Below are positions 1 through 8,988 of a stretch of 64,000 bases of DNA, one piece after another. Within the stretch, counting starts at the first letter, position 1. Each line of letters starts with the position of its first letter. Source of the stretch: an uncultured Alistipes sp. (lineage in GTDB: Bacteria; Bacteroidota; Bacteroidia; Bacteroidales; Rikenellaceae); contig CASDZK010000025.1 of the NCBI GenBank assembly GCA_949286165.1, positions 1 to 64,000 of the forward strand, written 5' to 3'. The notes under the pieces were generated by a model. That model saw nothing but the letters and a program-made list of their open reading frames with translations, did no database searches and was not told the DNA's origin. Position numbers and translations under genes: made by a program.

Positions 1-124
1 GGTGTTCTTGATAGAACAAAGTTACAATTTTGAAAGCAAATTACAACCTGCAGATGCCCCAGTGCCTTTTTGAAGTTGGTGTTCTTGATAGAACAAAGTT
101 ATAATTTTGAAAGCAAGTTATAAA
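1..124 (-). CRISPR. Terminal unit of a CRISPR array (47-bp repeats, 30-bp spacer)
   Basis: Two 47-bp direct repeats lie at 1-47 and 78-124 with one 30-bp spacer at 48-77. They match at 43 of 47 positions; the second copy differs at repeat positions 25, 40, 44 and 47, as expected for a degenerate terminal repeat. Read on the minus strand the repeat begins GTTGTAATTTGC and ends AAGAACACC. That form, the 47+30 geometry and the AT-rich core match type II-C arrays of Bacteroidetes (established knowledge, recalled and not searched). No repeat follows position 124, so this is an array end; the remaining repeats and any cas9/cas1/cas2 must lie left of the window. Minus-strand orientation is inferred from repeat similarity and from the promoter-like motif inside the repeat. 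Confidence 0.85.
17..46 (-). promoter_or_regulatory. Bacteroidetes-type promoter inside the CRISPR repeat
   Basis: On the minus strand the first repeat contains TTG at 44-46, a 19-bp gap, and TAACTTTG at 17-24. This matches the Bacteroidetes -33/-7 consensus (TTG, 19-21 bp, TAnnTTTG). Initiation about 7 nt downstream would fall in the last third of the repeat and read into the adjoining spacer off the left edge. Repeat-internal promoters are established for type II-C arrays of Neisseria and Campylobacter; the Bacteroidetes version here is an inference from sequence. Confidence 0.5.
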
Positions 125-155
125 TAATTGATAATTGTCCTAAAATTTATCCGTT

Positions 156-1148
156 TTATTTGGGTGGTTGGTGCATCATTAGGTTTTCGATAATATCCGC
201 GATTTGTGCAGTAATTGCGTTGCGTATAAGGCGTGCATGTTTGCCTCGGGAAGTCGGAGTCCAGTGGTTGATGCTGTCTGTCAGGTTTACAGTCAGCGTC
301 CCGTGTTCCAGTTCGAACCACGGGGAAGTTCCCCGAATAGCGACCAGTACGGTGGTTTGGTCCCAACTGTACCGGCCTGCCGGATTGTCTTGAGGCAAAC
401 ACAGGGCATATACTTCTTTGACCGGGTTGTAGGGAGCGTTCATTTCGGCTGTGCGCTGTCCGGTTATGATTTGTTCTCCGATTTCAAAACCGCAAAATAC
501 GATCGGTGTCGGCCATTGTTCGAATACGAAACGACTGGCGGTAATATCCGTGATGACGTTGAACTCTTTCCCTTCCGGAAAATGTCCGGCCATCGATACG
601 AGTCGTTTGACTTTGGCGGCTGCCAATGCCCGTCCTGTGAGCGGACTGATTTCGTCCGGTCCGGATTCCAGCAGATTTTTCAGGTTGGTCAGGAATCCGG
701 CCGTCACGATGACGACGCTTGTATCAGGTTGCTCGTTTAATATCCGGCGATATATTTTTACGGCATCTTCGGCTTCCGAAGTACTCTTTACCCGATGAGG
801 AAATCGGGCTGGAAGCTCTCGGGTCCATCGTGGACCCGTGTGCCAGCTGTCCAATGAAACGCCGTTACCTTTAACTGCTCCCAACGGAATGTCCGGTCGG
901 CAAAAATAGGTGTTGATCGCATCGATGCAAGGGACGGAATATTCCAGTTTATTGGAAGAAACGACCGCGAGAATCCGAACTTCTCCTGAATCGGCCAAGG
1001 CATGCAGTACGGCCAAGGCTCCTACGTCGTCGTAATCCGGTCCCATGTCGGTATCGAAAATCAGGGCGACCTGTTCGATGTTTCCGGTCTGTTCCTGCAC
1101 GCATGCGGTACAGCAGAGCAATAGACAAAGAAGAATAAAGTTTTTCAT
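156..1148 (-). CDS. Nucleoside hydrolase family lipoprotein
   Basis: A 330-residue inosine-uridine-preferring nucleoside hydrolase-like protein, expected to split the N-glycosidic bond of ribonucleosides. The Ca2+-binding signature DTDMGPDYDD sits at residues 32-41, directly after an export signal. The start at 1148 (MKNFILLC) is preferred over an upstream in-frame Met because it gives a clean signal peptide ending in a lipobox-like CCTAC (Cys16). The protein is therefore probably a periplasmic or outer-membrane lipoprotein, unlike the classical cytoplasmic enzymes, and may release bases or sugars from exogenous nucleosides. The substrate cannot be read from the sequence. It lies between the CRISPR end and a GH2 gene on the same strand, separated from the latter by a terminator hairpin, so it is probably transcribed alone. 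Confidence 0.85.
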   Translation of the reverse strand: MKNFILLCLLLCCTACVQEQTGNIEQVALIFDTDMGPDYDDVGALAVLHALADSGEVRILAVVSSNKLEYSVPCIDAINTYFCRPDIPLGAVKGNGVSLDSWHTGPRWTRELPARFPHRVKSTSEAEDAVKIYRRILNEQPDTSVVIVTAGFLTNLKNLLESGPDEISPLTGRALAAAKVKRLVSMAGHFPEGKEFNVITDITASRFVFEQWPTPIVFCGFEIGEQIITGQRTAEMNAPYNPVKEVYALCLPQDNPAGRYSWDQTTVLVAIRGTSPWFELEHGTLTVNLTDSINHWTPTSRGKHARLIRNAITAQIADIIENLMMHQPPK

Positions 1149-1224
1149 CGTGTTTGAAAATGATTTTCGGTTGATTCCGATCCGGTTGTGCCGAACAAAG
1201 CCCGTCTTCTGCCGAATCGAAGAC

Positions 1225-1260
1225 AAAACCTGCCCGGATCACGAAGATCGGGCAGGTTTT
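1225..1260 (-). terminator. Hairpin terminator downstream of the GH2 gene
   Basis: Perfect 12-bp arms at 1225-1236 and 1249-1260 with a 12-nt loop. The stem has a GC-rich core and ends in an A4/T4 pair, supplying the T-run on either strand. It sits 17 bp past the GH2 stop and upstream of the nucleoside hydrolase. Confidence 0.75.
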
Positions 1261-1277
1261 ATTGGAACAGGGAAGCA

Positions 1278-4200
1278 CTATTCCGCGAGAATAGTCAGTT
1301 CTGCACCGGAAGCGAAGTCCTGTCCGTTCTGTTCGCTCAGGGCCGTGAATCGGATGTAACGGGCCTTGACGGGCCGGTCGAATACAACCCGTTTTTCTTT
1401 GGCATCGTTGACGAACGTCCCCTGAGGAATCGTTTTTTGCCATGTTTTGCCGTCGGTGCTGACTTCGAGAGAGTAATCCTTGATATTGCCGTTTCCTCCG
1501 TTCTGGCGGGGAAGATAGGTAAATCCTTTGATTGTTTTTTCTTCTCCGGCGTCCAAAACGATCCAGTGAGGATGTTTGGCTACGGTAACCGAATACATGG
1601 TGTGCCAGATGGTGTTGGGATCGCCGTCGGTCAGGTGGGCTGCGTCGCCTTCTCCCGCTTCCTGACTGCTGGCGTCGATGACCGTCGTCTGGATGCTTTC
1701 GATTTTACCGAATGAAACGGTTGTTTTTATGGTCGGGCTGTTTTTGAACCATGCCGTTACCTGTCCGCCGTTTCGCAGCGGTACGGGATTCGCGTACGGT
1801 TGCGGGGCGTCGTTGTCGATGGCATAGCAGATTTCCGCGTTTCCTTTTGCAGACGATATCGTTACTGTTCCGGATTTGTCTCGGGTTACGGAAAGGGGAA
1901 CTTCCCCGGCCGGCGATACTCCGGCGACGGCGGATAACTCTTTCCCGGCTGCGGGGCGGATGATGAATCCGAAATCGTGCTGCGTTGCGAATATCCGGTC
2001 GTGAACCAGCGGACCGCCCTGTCCGCAACTGTTGCCGCCTAATCCGGTCACGCCTACGTCCAAGTGCAGGTAGGTGTCGCGGGCTTCGGGCAATTGGTAG
2101 GGATGGGGGGCCAGAATCAGGTCGAGGGCCGAATAAGGCAGGGCAGAAGCCGACATCCGACCGTCGGCTACAAATACGGCGCCTTGCCCGTTTCTGTCAG
2201 TCAGCGCGCACCAGCGTACGTCTTCATGATTCCCCATATCCTGCGGTTTGGGGAAGTTCACGAATTCCTTTTGAACTGTGTTTTCGTGCTGTTCGATGAA
2301 CTGGCCGCTTTTCCGGTCAGGGTAGTTATCGATGGGACCGCGTCCGTAATAGGTAAAATGTTCGTATTGTTGCGGAACTTTCAGAACGTAACCCAATCGG
2401 GGCAATATCAAATTCGGTTGGTTGGAGGTAATGCTCGCTTGCAGTTCAACGGAGCCGTCCCGATAAACCGTCCAGATTTGGTTTGTTGTGAATTTGAAAT
2501 CGTTTTCTCCGAACTTCCGGTCCGGCAGTTCTTCGATGCTGTTTTTGCCGGTAGTAGTTCCACCCAATATTTTAGCTGCGTTCGGAGCCTGCGATTCTAC
2601 GGTAAAGGCTAAAACCACCGTACCGTCTTCTTTCTCGACGACGCTGCATGCCGTTGCTTTGTGTTGGAGGTTGTGGAGTCCCCGGTCGAACCATGAGGAG
2701 TAGAACCAGTTGTCGTTGTTCGTAAAGGCGCGCAGGGCATCCAGTTTCGGGCCGTTTCCGTCGGAGATGACCGTTTCCCTGCCGTATGTCAAACTGTACA
2801 GGGTGCCCGTGCGGGTGTCAAAACGGGCTTCGAAATTATCGCCCCTGACGGTTTGCAGAAAATCGCCCGAACGTTCACAGGTCAGTGCGCTTCCCTGCGC
2901 TGTTTCGTTTATGGCGGGGCGTGAGACGGCCTGTTTGACCGGAATCTGTTCTTCGGCCTGCGGGAAATCCCGTTCCGCCCACGGAGTGGCCTCTTTTTGC
3001 AGGAACCGGAATTTAATGAAATATTCCGCGTCGTTCCGGAGGTTGTCGTACAAATAGGGAACGGTCACGATCGTTTTGGTACGAGGGGCGATCGGGCCGG
3101 AGGTCACGGAACCGGACCGTATCTCCCGGCCGTCTTCGTACAGGGACCATTCGATCCGGTAATCCGACAGGTCCTTGAAATAGTATTTGTTGAATATTTC
3201 GAATTTTCCCTGCGGAATGTCGATTCCTTTGACGGCGATGTGTTGATATACTTTCTTTACTTCGTAATATTGCGGTTTCGGCTCCAAGTCGGCGAACACG
3301 ATGCCGTTCATGACGAACTGCCCGTCGTTGGGCGTGTCGCCGAAATCGCCGCCGTAGGCCAGATACCGTTCGCCGGTGGTTTTATCGTAGTTGTACATGG
3401 ATTGGTCCACCCAGTCCCAGATGGCTGCTCCGCAGAAAAAATTGGTAGACTCAATCGCTTCCCAGTAATCGATGAGGTTTCCGCAGGCGTTTCCCATGGA
3501 ATGGGCGTATTCCGAGATATGAAAAGGGTATTTGATATCGTAAGTCCCCTTTACCGCTCCGCGGGTCCATCCGATGGAGGGGTACTGGTTGGAGCCCATG
3601 TCCACGATGTCGTTGTTGCGTTCGTATTGTACCGGACGTGACCGGTCGGCTGTTTTCAACGCGTTGTAGGCCGCAACGAAATTTTGTCCCGGACCGGCTT
3701 CGTTCCCTAAGGACCAGATGACAATGGAGGGGTTGTTGATGTTGCTGCGGACCATCTCCATAACCCGGGCGACGTGGGCTTTTTCCCACTCTTTCGGATG
3801 CGATAACGAAGCGTCGCCGTAATAGTATTCATGCGATTCTATGTTGGCTTCGTCTTCCAGGTAAATGCCGTATTTGTCGCACAGGAAATACCAATAGGGA
3901 TCGTCGGGATAGTGGGCGTTGCGCACGTGGTTGATGTTGGCGCGTTTCATCAGCATGATCTCTTTTTCCATCATTTCGCGCGTGATGGCTTTTCCGACGG
4001 CCGGATTCGTTTCATGCCGGTTTACCCCTTTCAGTTTCACGGTTTTGCCGTTCAGGTAGTAATAGCGGCCGGCCAGTCCGAATTCGTCTTCCGAGGCCGG
4101 AGTATCCCTGATCTCCACTTTCCGGAACCCTACGATGGTAGAGACCGTTTCCACAGTTTTTCCTTTGGCGTTTTTCAATTCCGCCACCAACGTGTAACGG

Positions 4201-5297
4201 TAGGGAAATTCCGCCGACCATTTGTCGGGAGCTTTTACTTCCAGGACCGTTTGCGCGGTTTGCGTGTCGCCGGAACGGACCGGCTCTACCGCTACCGAAG
4301 CGGAAGCGCCGGCTACCGGTTCGTTTTCGTCGGAATAGAGCTTATTGGCGAACAGCGAATAGACGATTCGGTATCCTTTGGCCTCTTTTTTCCCGAGGTT
4401 CCGTACGTCTGCCGTCAGGGTCAGCGACCCGTCGGCATAGGCTGCGTCCAAATCGGGAATGGCCACCAGATCGCGGATGTGTACGGCGGGCGTCGAATAG
4501 AGGGCTACCGTACGGAAAATGCCCGGCAGGCGGAACATGTCCTGCGCTTCGAGGAAAGAGCCGTCGGAACTGCGATATACCTCGGCCGCTACCGTGTTTT
4601 TCCCTTTCTGAAGGTACGGAGTGATATTGAAACGGGCCGCGTTGCGCGAGTTTTTGGAAAAGCCGACGTATTGGCCGTTGATCCATAGGTAGAAGAAAGA
4701 GTCCACGCCGTCGAAACTGATGAACACTTCCCGGCCGTCCCAGCTTTCCGGAATTTCGAAATCGCGGCGGAACGAACCCACTTCGTTGCGGTGTTTGTAA
4801 GTGGTCCAGTGCGCCGGCGGGGTACGCATGACGCCTCCGCGCCAGTCGTCCACTTTGACGCTGTGCTGGAAAATGACGGGCTGGTTTACATAGATGGGAA
4901 CTCCGTATTTCAGGCTTCCGTCTTTCTGTATGCCGTAGATGTTCCAACTGGAAGGAACCGGTATGTCGTCCCATGAGGAGACGTCGAATGCAGGGTCGTA
5001 GAACGTTTTGGGACGGGAATCGGGGTCTGGGGCCCAGTTGAATTTCCATGAACCGTTCAGCGACAGCCAGTAACGGCTGTTTTCCGGCAGCACTTTCCGG
5101 GCGCTTTCCACGTCTTGGAAAGAGAAGAAGTAAGCGCGCGGCTGCTCTTTGTTCAGGGCGAGATTTTCGGGAGATTCCCATTCGTTGCCGGCCGGCGCTT
5201 CCGTCCGACCGTAACCGAATCCTTCCAGAAAGGCGTTTTCGGCGGAACTGTACAGGGATAAACTGCACAAAATTAAGCCTAATGTGATTTTTCGCAT
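1278..5297 (-). CDS. Beta-galactosidase, GH2 (LacZ-type) with C-terminal F5/8 domain
   Basis: A 1339-residue exported GH2 enzyme predicted to hydrolyse terminal beta-galactosides. A signal peptide (MRKITLGLILCSLSLYSSA) is followed by the jelly-roll sugar-binding, Ig-like, TIM-barrel and small beta-galactosidase chain domains. The LacZ acid/base Glu lies in WSLGNEAG (about E533) and the nucleophile in ISEYAHSMGN (about E596). Residues about 1205-1339 (VIDASSQEAGEGDAAHLTDG onward) form an F5/8 type C (CBM32-like) module, which in gut Bacteroidetes commonly binds galactose or GalNAc of host glycans. It is longer than E. coli LacZ (1023 residues) because of this module. No SusC/D pair is adjacent. 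A strong promoter lies at 5342-5371, so it is probably monocistronic. Activity on galactose is likely, but other beta-glycosides cannot be excluded. Confidence 0.93.
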   Translation of the reverse strand: MRKITLGLILCSLSLYSSAENAFLEGFGYGRTEAPAGNEWESPENLALNKEQPRAYFFSFQDVESARKVLPENSRYWLSLNGSWKFNWAPDPDSRPKTFYDPAFDVSSWDDIPVPSSWNIYGIQKDGSLKYGVPIYVNQPVIFQHSVKVDDWRGGVMRTPPAHWTTYKHRNEVGSFRRDFEIPESWDGREVFISFDGVDSFFYLWINGQYVGFSKNSRNAARFNITPYLQKGKNTVAAEVYRSSDGSFLEAQDMFRLPGIFRTVALYSTPAVHIRDLVAIPDLDAAYADGSLTLTADVRNLGKKEAKGYRIVYSLFANKLYSDENEPVAGASASVAVEPVRSGDTQTAQTVLEVKAPDKWSAEFPYRYTLVAELKNAKGKTVETVSTIVGFRKVEIRDTPASEDEFGLAGRYYYLNGKTVKLKGVNRHETNPAVGKAITREMMEKEIMLMKRANINHVRNAHYPDDPYWYFLCDKYGIYLEDEANIESHEYYYGDASLSHPKEWEKAHVARVMEMVRSNINNPSIVIWSLGNEAGPGQNFVAAYNALKTADRSRPVQYERNNDIVDMGSNQYPSIGWTRGAVKGTYDIKYPFHISEYAHSMGNACGNLIDYWEAIESTNFFCGAAIWDWVDQSMYNYDKTTGERYLAYGGDFGDTPNDGQFVMNGIVFADLEPKPQYYEVKKVYQHIAVKGIDIPQGKFEIFNKYYFKDLSDYRIEWSLYEDGREIRSGSVTSGPIAPRTKTIVTVPYLYDNLRNDAEYFIKFRFLQKEATPWAERDFPQAEEQIPVKQAVSRPAINETAQGSALTCERSGDFLQTVRGDNFEARFDTRTGTLYSLTYGRETVISDGNGPKLDALRAFTNNDNWFYSSWFDRGLHNLQHKATACSVVEKEDGTVVLAFTVESQAPNAAKILGGTTTGKNSIEELPDRKFGENDFKFTTNQIWTVYRDGSVELQASITSNQPNLILPRLGYVLKVPQQYEHFTYYGRGPIDNYPDRKSGQFIEQHENTVQKEFVNFPKPQDMGNHEDVRWCALTDRNGQGAVFVADGRMSASALPYSALDLILAPHPYQLPEARDTYLHLDVGVTGLGGNSCGQGGPLVHDRIFATQHDFGFIIRPAAGKELSAVAGVSPAGEVPLSVTRDKSGTVTISSAKGNAEICYAIDNDAPQPYANPVPLRNGGQVTAWFKNSPTIKTTVSFGKIESIQTTVIDASSQEAGEGDAAHLTDGDPNTIWHTMYSVTVAKHPHWIVLDAGEEKTIKGFTYLPRQNGGNGNIKDYSLEVSTDGKTWQKTIPQGTFVNDAKEKRVVFDRPVKARYIRFTALSEQNGQDFASGAELTILAE

Positions 5298-5341
5298 ATT
5301 TATTCGTGTGTTCTTTATAAAGTTTCTTTGTTTTGCGTCCC

Positions 5342-5371
5342 CAAAGATACGGTTTTACGGGTAAATTGCAA
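5342..5371 (-). promoter_or_regulatory. Promoter of the GH2 beta-galactosidase
   Basis: Minus-strand TTG at 5369-5371, exactly 19 bp, then TATCTTTG at 5342-5349, a full match to the Bacteroidetes -33/-7 consensus. It lies about 45 bp upstream of the GH2 start codon. Confidence 0.75.
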
Positions 5372-5503
5372 GAACGGCCCGGTTAAAATAGACCGGAAAA
5401 TCCGGACAGACCGGATTTTCGGCGGGAAAGAAGGGACTGTATGCGACCATAACGGAATTTTCCGGCGGTTCGTATGCGAAAATTCGGGAACGGTTGTGCC
5501 GGA

Positions 5504-6706
5504 TTATGCCTTGTCGTGCCCGATTTGGCGGATTTTCCGGTAAGTGGCGGCCGCGTTCAACAGGGATAGGACAAGGAACAGCCCGAAGCCGGCGATGAAA
5601 ATGGTTGCCGTTCTTCCGAAAGTCCATTGCGGAAACAGTATCTGGACTTGTTCCAGACAAAGGTTGCGGAGGATAAGGGTCGTTACTGCGGCGACGGCAA
5701 GTACTGCGCCGTTGAGGACGACGGCTATCCGCCGGTACGGCCGGGCGATTTGTCCGGCGTTGTAGCCGAGCAGCAGTAACGTTGTTATTTTGGCGCGGTC
5801 TTTTTGCAGCAACAGGGAGATGCTGAGCGACAGCAGGAAGAACGACAGCAGGCAGACGAGGAGGCCGATGCCGGCCACAATGCCGGTCATCCATCTCAGA
5901 AAATAGGCGGTTCTCCCGTTCTCCAGTTTCCCGTTTTCGACTTCGTATCCTTTCGTTTGAAGAAATTCGGCGATAGCGGCGTCCGCGGCATGGTCCGTTT
6001 CCAGAATCAATCGGGCCGGCTTTTCCGTGCTTTGCGGAGCAAACCGCCGGTTCGCCCAAGTCAGAAAGGCTTCGGGGACTAAAATGGTGTTCAGCCGGTC
6101 GGAGAAGCCTGCGATGCGTCCCGTTCGGGTTTCCGACAGGCCGGCCCCTTCCAGCCGGATGTCCAGTTGCAGGGCTCCGGCCATCTCTTCCGACAGTTTG
6201 GGCAGTTTTTGCGATTGTGCGAATCCGAAATTATACAGATTCAGGTAGTTGCGCGGAATGACGATCGGGATTTCCGGATCGTCCGGATCGAAACGCCACA
6301 GGTCCGGACGGACATCCACGTATTTGTCCGGAACGGCTTCGAAGAACATTTCCGTCGCGAAATAAAGGCCGGTCGATTTCATGCCCAGGCCGGCGGAAAC
6401 GGAGAATAAAGAGGGGAGGAAAACACCGACGTCCCGAACGGAAGGCTGGCGGCGGATCTCTTCGATCTCTTCCGGAGAAAAGGTGTAGGTTTGGCCGAAA
6501 GCCGAACCGGAGGGTTCTATTCGTTTGGAGACGATGAGGTATTCCTCTTTCATGAAACTTGCTCCCGACGAAAGGGCGGGGGCGATATCCCGGTAGAGTT
6601 GCAATCCCAGCAGGATGACGATGGTCCCGAACAGGTTGGACAGGAAAAAACCGGCCGTTTGCAGGGGCGTTATCTGTTTTTGCAGTAATTTGTGCAGCAG
6701 GTTCAT
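5504..6706 (-). CDS. FtsX-like ABC transporter permease
   Basis: A 400-residue inner-membrane permease with the FtsX/MacB/LolE layout: one membrane segment near residues 16-38, a large extracytoplasmic domain (about 45-265), then three membrane segments (about 268-298, 325-345 and 360-385). It overlaps the ATPase gene by 4 bp (6703-6706), so the two are translationally coupled and should form one transporter. The family (established) uses ATP for mechanical work in the periplasm, such as lipoprotein release, peptide export or cell-wall hydrolase control, rather than solute pumping. No periplasmic adaptor or outer-membrane channel is adjacent, which argues against a MacAB-TolC pump. The upstream DUF4836 lipoprotein may be a partner or client (inference). 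Substrate unknown. Confidence 0.8.
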   Translation of the reverse strand: MNLLHKLLQKQITPLQTAGFFLSNLFGTIVILLGLQLYRDIAPALSSGASFMKEEYLIVSKRIEPSGSAFGQTYTFSPEEIEEIRRQPSVRDVGVFLPSLFSVSAGLGMKSTGLYFATEMFFEAVPDKYVDVRPDLWRFDPDDPEIPIVIPRNYLNLYNFGFAQSQKLPKLSEEMAGALQLDIRLEGAGLSETRTGRIAGFSDRLNTILVPEAFLTWANRRFAPQSTEKPARLILETDHAADAAIAEFLQTKGYEVENGKLENGRTAYFLRWMTGIVAGIGLLVCLLSFFLLSLSISLLLQKDRAKITTLLLLGYNAGQIARPYRRIAVVLNGAVLAVAAVTTLILRNLCLEQVQILFPQWTFGRTATIFIAGFGLFLVLSLLNAAATYRKIRQIGHDKA

Positions 6707-7350
6707 AGTCGCAGCGTTTTACGGTAGTTCAGCGGCAACCGCTTCCCGATGGAGGTAACGATGACGCCGGCGCCGTTGCGGGCCGTTTCCCGGGCCAGCA
6801 GCGCCCCCATCCGCCGGCTGTTCTCTTCGTCCGTGTGGCTGACCGGCTCGTCCAGCAGGATGAAATCGAACGGTTGGCATAAGGCCCGTATCAATGCCGT
6901 GCGTTGTTGTTGTCCGAGCGACAGGCGGCCGACCGGTTCGTTTTTTTTGTCTCCGATATCCAGCATTTCGAAAAAAGCGTCTATTTCCTGTCGGGAACGG
7001 TATCCGGTCAGGTCGTTTTTCAACAATACGTTTTCCAAAGCCGTCAGTTCCGGAAATAAACGCAGTTCCTGAAACAATATGCTCAACGATTGCTGTCGTA
7101 TCCGTTCCCATTGTTTCGGGGAGAACGTTTCGATGCCGGTTTCGTCGAACCGGATGCGACCCCGGTAGTCGTTTCGGAATCCGTACAGGAAACTGCACAG
7201 CGAACTTTTCCCGGTTCCGGAGGCGGCTTCGATCAGATAGGTTTCCCCTTTACGGAATAGAATGTCCCGTTCCCATAGATCCGAAATGTCCGCCGGCAAC
7301 CGGCCGGCGAACACTTCGGGAATGACTTGTTGCAATCGGATGCTTTCCAT
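6703..7350 (-). CDS. ABC transporter ATP-binding protein
   Basis: A 215-residue ABC ATPase. Walker A is ASGTGKSS (43-50), the Q-loop glutamine is near 94, the signature is LSLGQQQ (143-149), and Walker B is FILLDEP (163-169). In the LolD/FtsE/MacB-type ATPases that serve FtsX-fold permeases the signature is usually LSGGQ/E, so LSLGQ is a variant. The canonical glycine in Walker A (GxSGxGKS) is replaced by Ala43 (EAASGTGKS). The catalytic Glu after Walker B is present. The gene starts 7 bp after the DUF4836 stop and overlaps the permease by 4 bp, so the three genes probably form one operon. It should energise the downstream permease from the cytoplasmic side. Confidence 0.88.
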   Translation of the reverse strand: MESIRLQQVIPEVFAGRLPADISDLWERDILFRKGETYLIEAASGTGKSSLCSFLYGFRNDYRGRIRFDETGIETFSPKQWERIRQQSLSILFQELRLFPELTALENVLLKNDLTGYRSRQEIDAFFEMLDIGDKKNEPVGRLSLGQQQRTALIRALCQPFDFILLDEPVSHTDEENSRRMGALLARETARNGAGVIVTSIGKRLPLNYRKTLRL

Positions 7351-7357
7351 CCGCGCT

Positions 7358-8959
7358 TTATTGATGGTTTCCCGCGAGCTGGATGAGTCCTGCGGAAATT
7401 TGTTTCAATGCGTTTTCGTTCCGGTTGTTCAATACGATATCGATTTCGCCTTCGGAAGCGGAGGTGTTGCGGATTTCAATATAGGAACATCCGGCCAGTA
7501 CCGACCGGAGCAGAGACATCTTTTCGTCGTTGCCCGCCATGGAAAGGGCCATGGCTACCAATGGTTGTTTCATCAGGTCGTTTACGTTGATGACGAGAAT
7601 TCCGTGGGAATTTTTCGCATCTTTGCCCCACGGGGCTCCGGACATGGGGTTATCGACGGAGGCCCCTGCGTTTTGTCCGGCTTGCGGGTCGTTGGTCAGG
7701 TACAGCGTATTTCCCTTTTGCCCGAAGTAAACGGTTATGCTGCCCCCGATCGAAGCGTTATAGGCATTTTCTCCGGTTTCGGTAATCGATACGTTCAAGG
7801 CTTCGCCCAACGAATCTTTTTTGCTTTTGAACCAGTCGAGCAGATAGTCGTCTTTCATTTCCGCATAAGCCGTTATGACCGGTATCTGGGCGGACAGCGA
7901 GGTAAAACCCAGCGAGATGTCTCCCTGAAAAGCCGAGAAGAGTTTTTTCAGATCGATTTGTCCTTCTTGCCGCGCCTGCCGGAACATTTCCCGGAACGTT
8001 TCTTCCGGATAGTTTTGCAAAAAGTCGTACAGTTTTTCTCCGTTGATGTTTAGGCCCATATAAACCAGCGACGATGCGGGAAAACAGTCCAGAAAAACGG
8101 ATTTCATGGGACCGGACATGGCAGCCTGCTGTTCGTACCATTTTTGGGCTTCGGGCGTTTCCGCATAATTTTCGCTCGTCAAGCGGATAAGTCCCTGTTC
8201 GAAATTCAAGGCGGTCAATACGGACATGCCTTGCAGCATTTCCTGGTTGGGGATGGGCTGTTGCAAGGAGGCGAGAGCGGATAAAAAGGTCGTCAGTTTG
8301 CCGGCGGAGAGGTAATAGGCGATGTCGTTCGGACGATCGTTCAGTTTATTGAATCCCCGGTTGTCCATTATGCTGTTTTTCGGTTTTTGCGCCATCAGAC
8401 GGGCCAACATGGCGGGTAATTCCGTTTTGCTCGTTTCGTCCGTGCCGGCCAGCAACAGCAATAATTCCTTGTTGTAGGCGCACCATGCTTTTTCTTCCAG
8501 GGAGGTTTCCCAATATCCGTTCTTTTCTACCGGTGCGGTACACCCCTGTTCCGTTGCCAGCAACTGGAAATTCTGTTGCAGTTTGTTCAGGTCGGTCACT
8601 TTGACGACAATTCCGCCGTTGGTTCCTGCGGCGGAATCCGCGTTCAGGAAGGCGTAGATCTTGTCTTTAACGGAAAGTCCCGATTCTTGGGGATCGGTCA
8701 TGATTTTTTCGATTTGCCGCAACGTGTTCGGGCCGAGTTTACCCTGAAGGGTTTCGAGGAGCCGTTTATGCATTTTTTCTCTTTCCGTTGCCGGAATTTC
8801 GCTTTTGGCGTTCATGGATCCGGCGTCGTAGGAGAGTACCATGACGGCATCGCCGGGAATTACCCGGATATAATCGTTTTGAACCTGTTTTGCGCAGGAA
8901 AATAAAAGGCCTGCCGATAAAACGGTTATGAACAGGCGCATCGGAGAGAAAATCTTCAT
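7358..8959 (-). CDS. DUF4836 family lipoprotein
   Basis: A 533-residue protein resembling the Bacteroidales DUF4836 family, function unknown. The start at 8959 (MKIFSPMRLF) is chosen because it places a signal peptide with lipobox LLFSC (Cys22) at the N-terminus; the open frame runs further upstream but through low-quality sequence. The mature part opens with YIRVIPGDAVMVLSYDAGSM, a beginning typical of this family, and then shows long alternating helix/strand stretches without recognisable catalytic motifs. It is the first gene of an operon with an ABC ATPase and FtsX-like permease. A lipoprotein next to an FtsX/Lol-type transporter suggests envelope maintenance, but that is inference. A -7 box lies at 8989-8996. 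Confidence 0.75.
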   Translation of the reverse strand: MKIFSPMRLFITVLSAGLLFSCAKQVQNDYIRVIPGDAVMVLSYDAGSMNAKSEIPATEREKMHKRLLETLQGKLGPNTLRQIEKIMTDPQESGLSVKDKIYAFLNADSAAGTNGGIVVKVTDLNKLQQNFQLLATEQGCTAPVEKNGYWETSLEEKAWCAYNKELLLLLAGTDETSKTELPAMLARLMAQKPKNSIMDNRGFNKLNDRPNDIAYYLSAGKLTTFLSALASLQQPIPNQEMLQGMSVLTALNFEQGLIRLTSENYAETPEAQKWYEQQAAMSGPMKSVFLDCFPASSLVYMGLNINGEKLYDFLQNYPEETFREMFRQARQEGQIDLKKLFSAFQGDISLGFTSLSAQIPVITAYAEMKDDYLLDWFKSKKDSLGEALNVSITETGENAYNASIGGSITVYFGQKGNTLYLTNDPQAGQNAGASVDNPMSGAPWGKDAKNSHGILVINVNDLMKQPLVAMALSMAGNDEKMSLLRSVLAGCSYIEIRNTSASEGEIDIVLNNRNENALKQISAGLIQLAGNHQ

Positions 8960-8988
8960 AGTCGATTTATATAAGATGATAATTGTTT

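Noticed and set aside
1..156. tRNA or other RNA gene at the left edge
   Set aside because: The direct 47-bp repeats with a 30-bp spacer explain the sequence as CRISPR.
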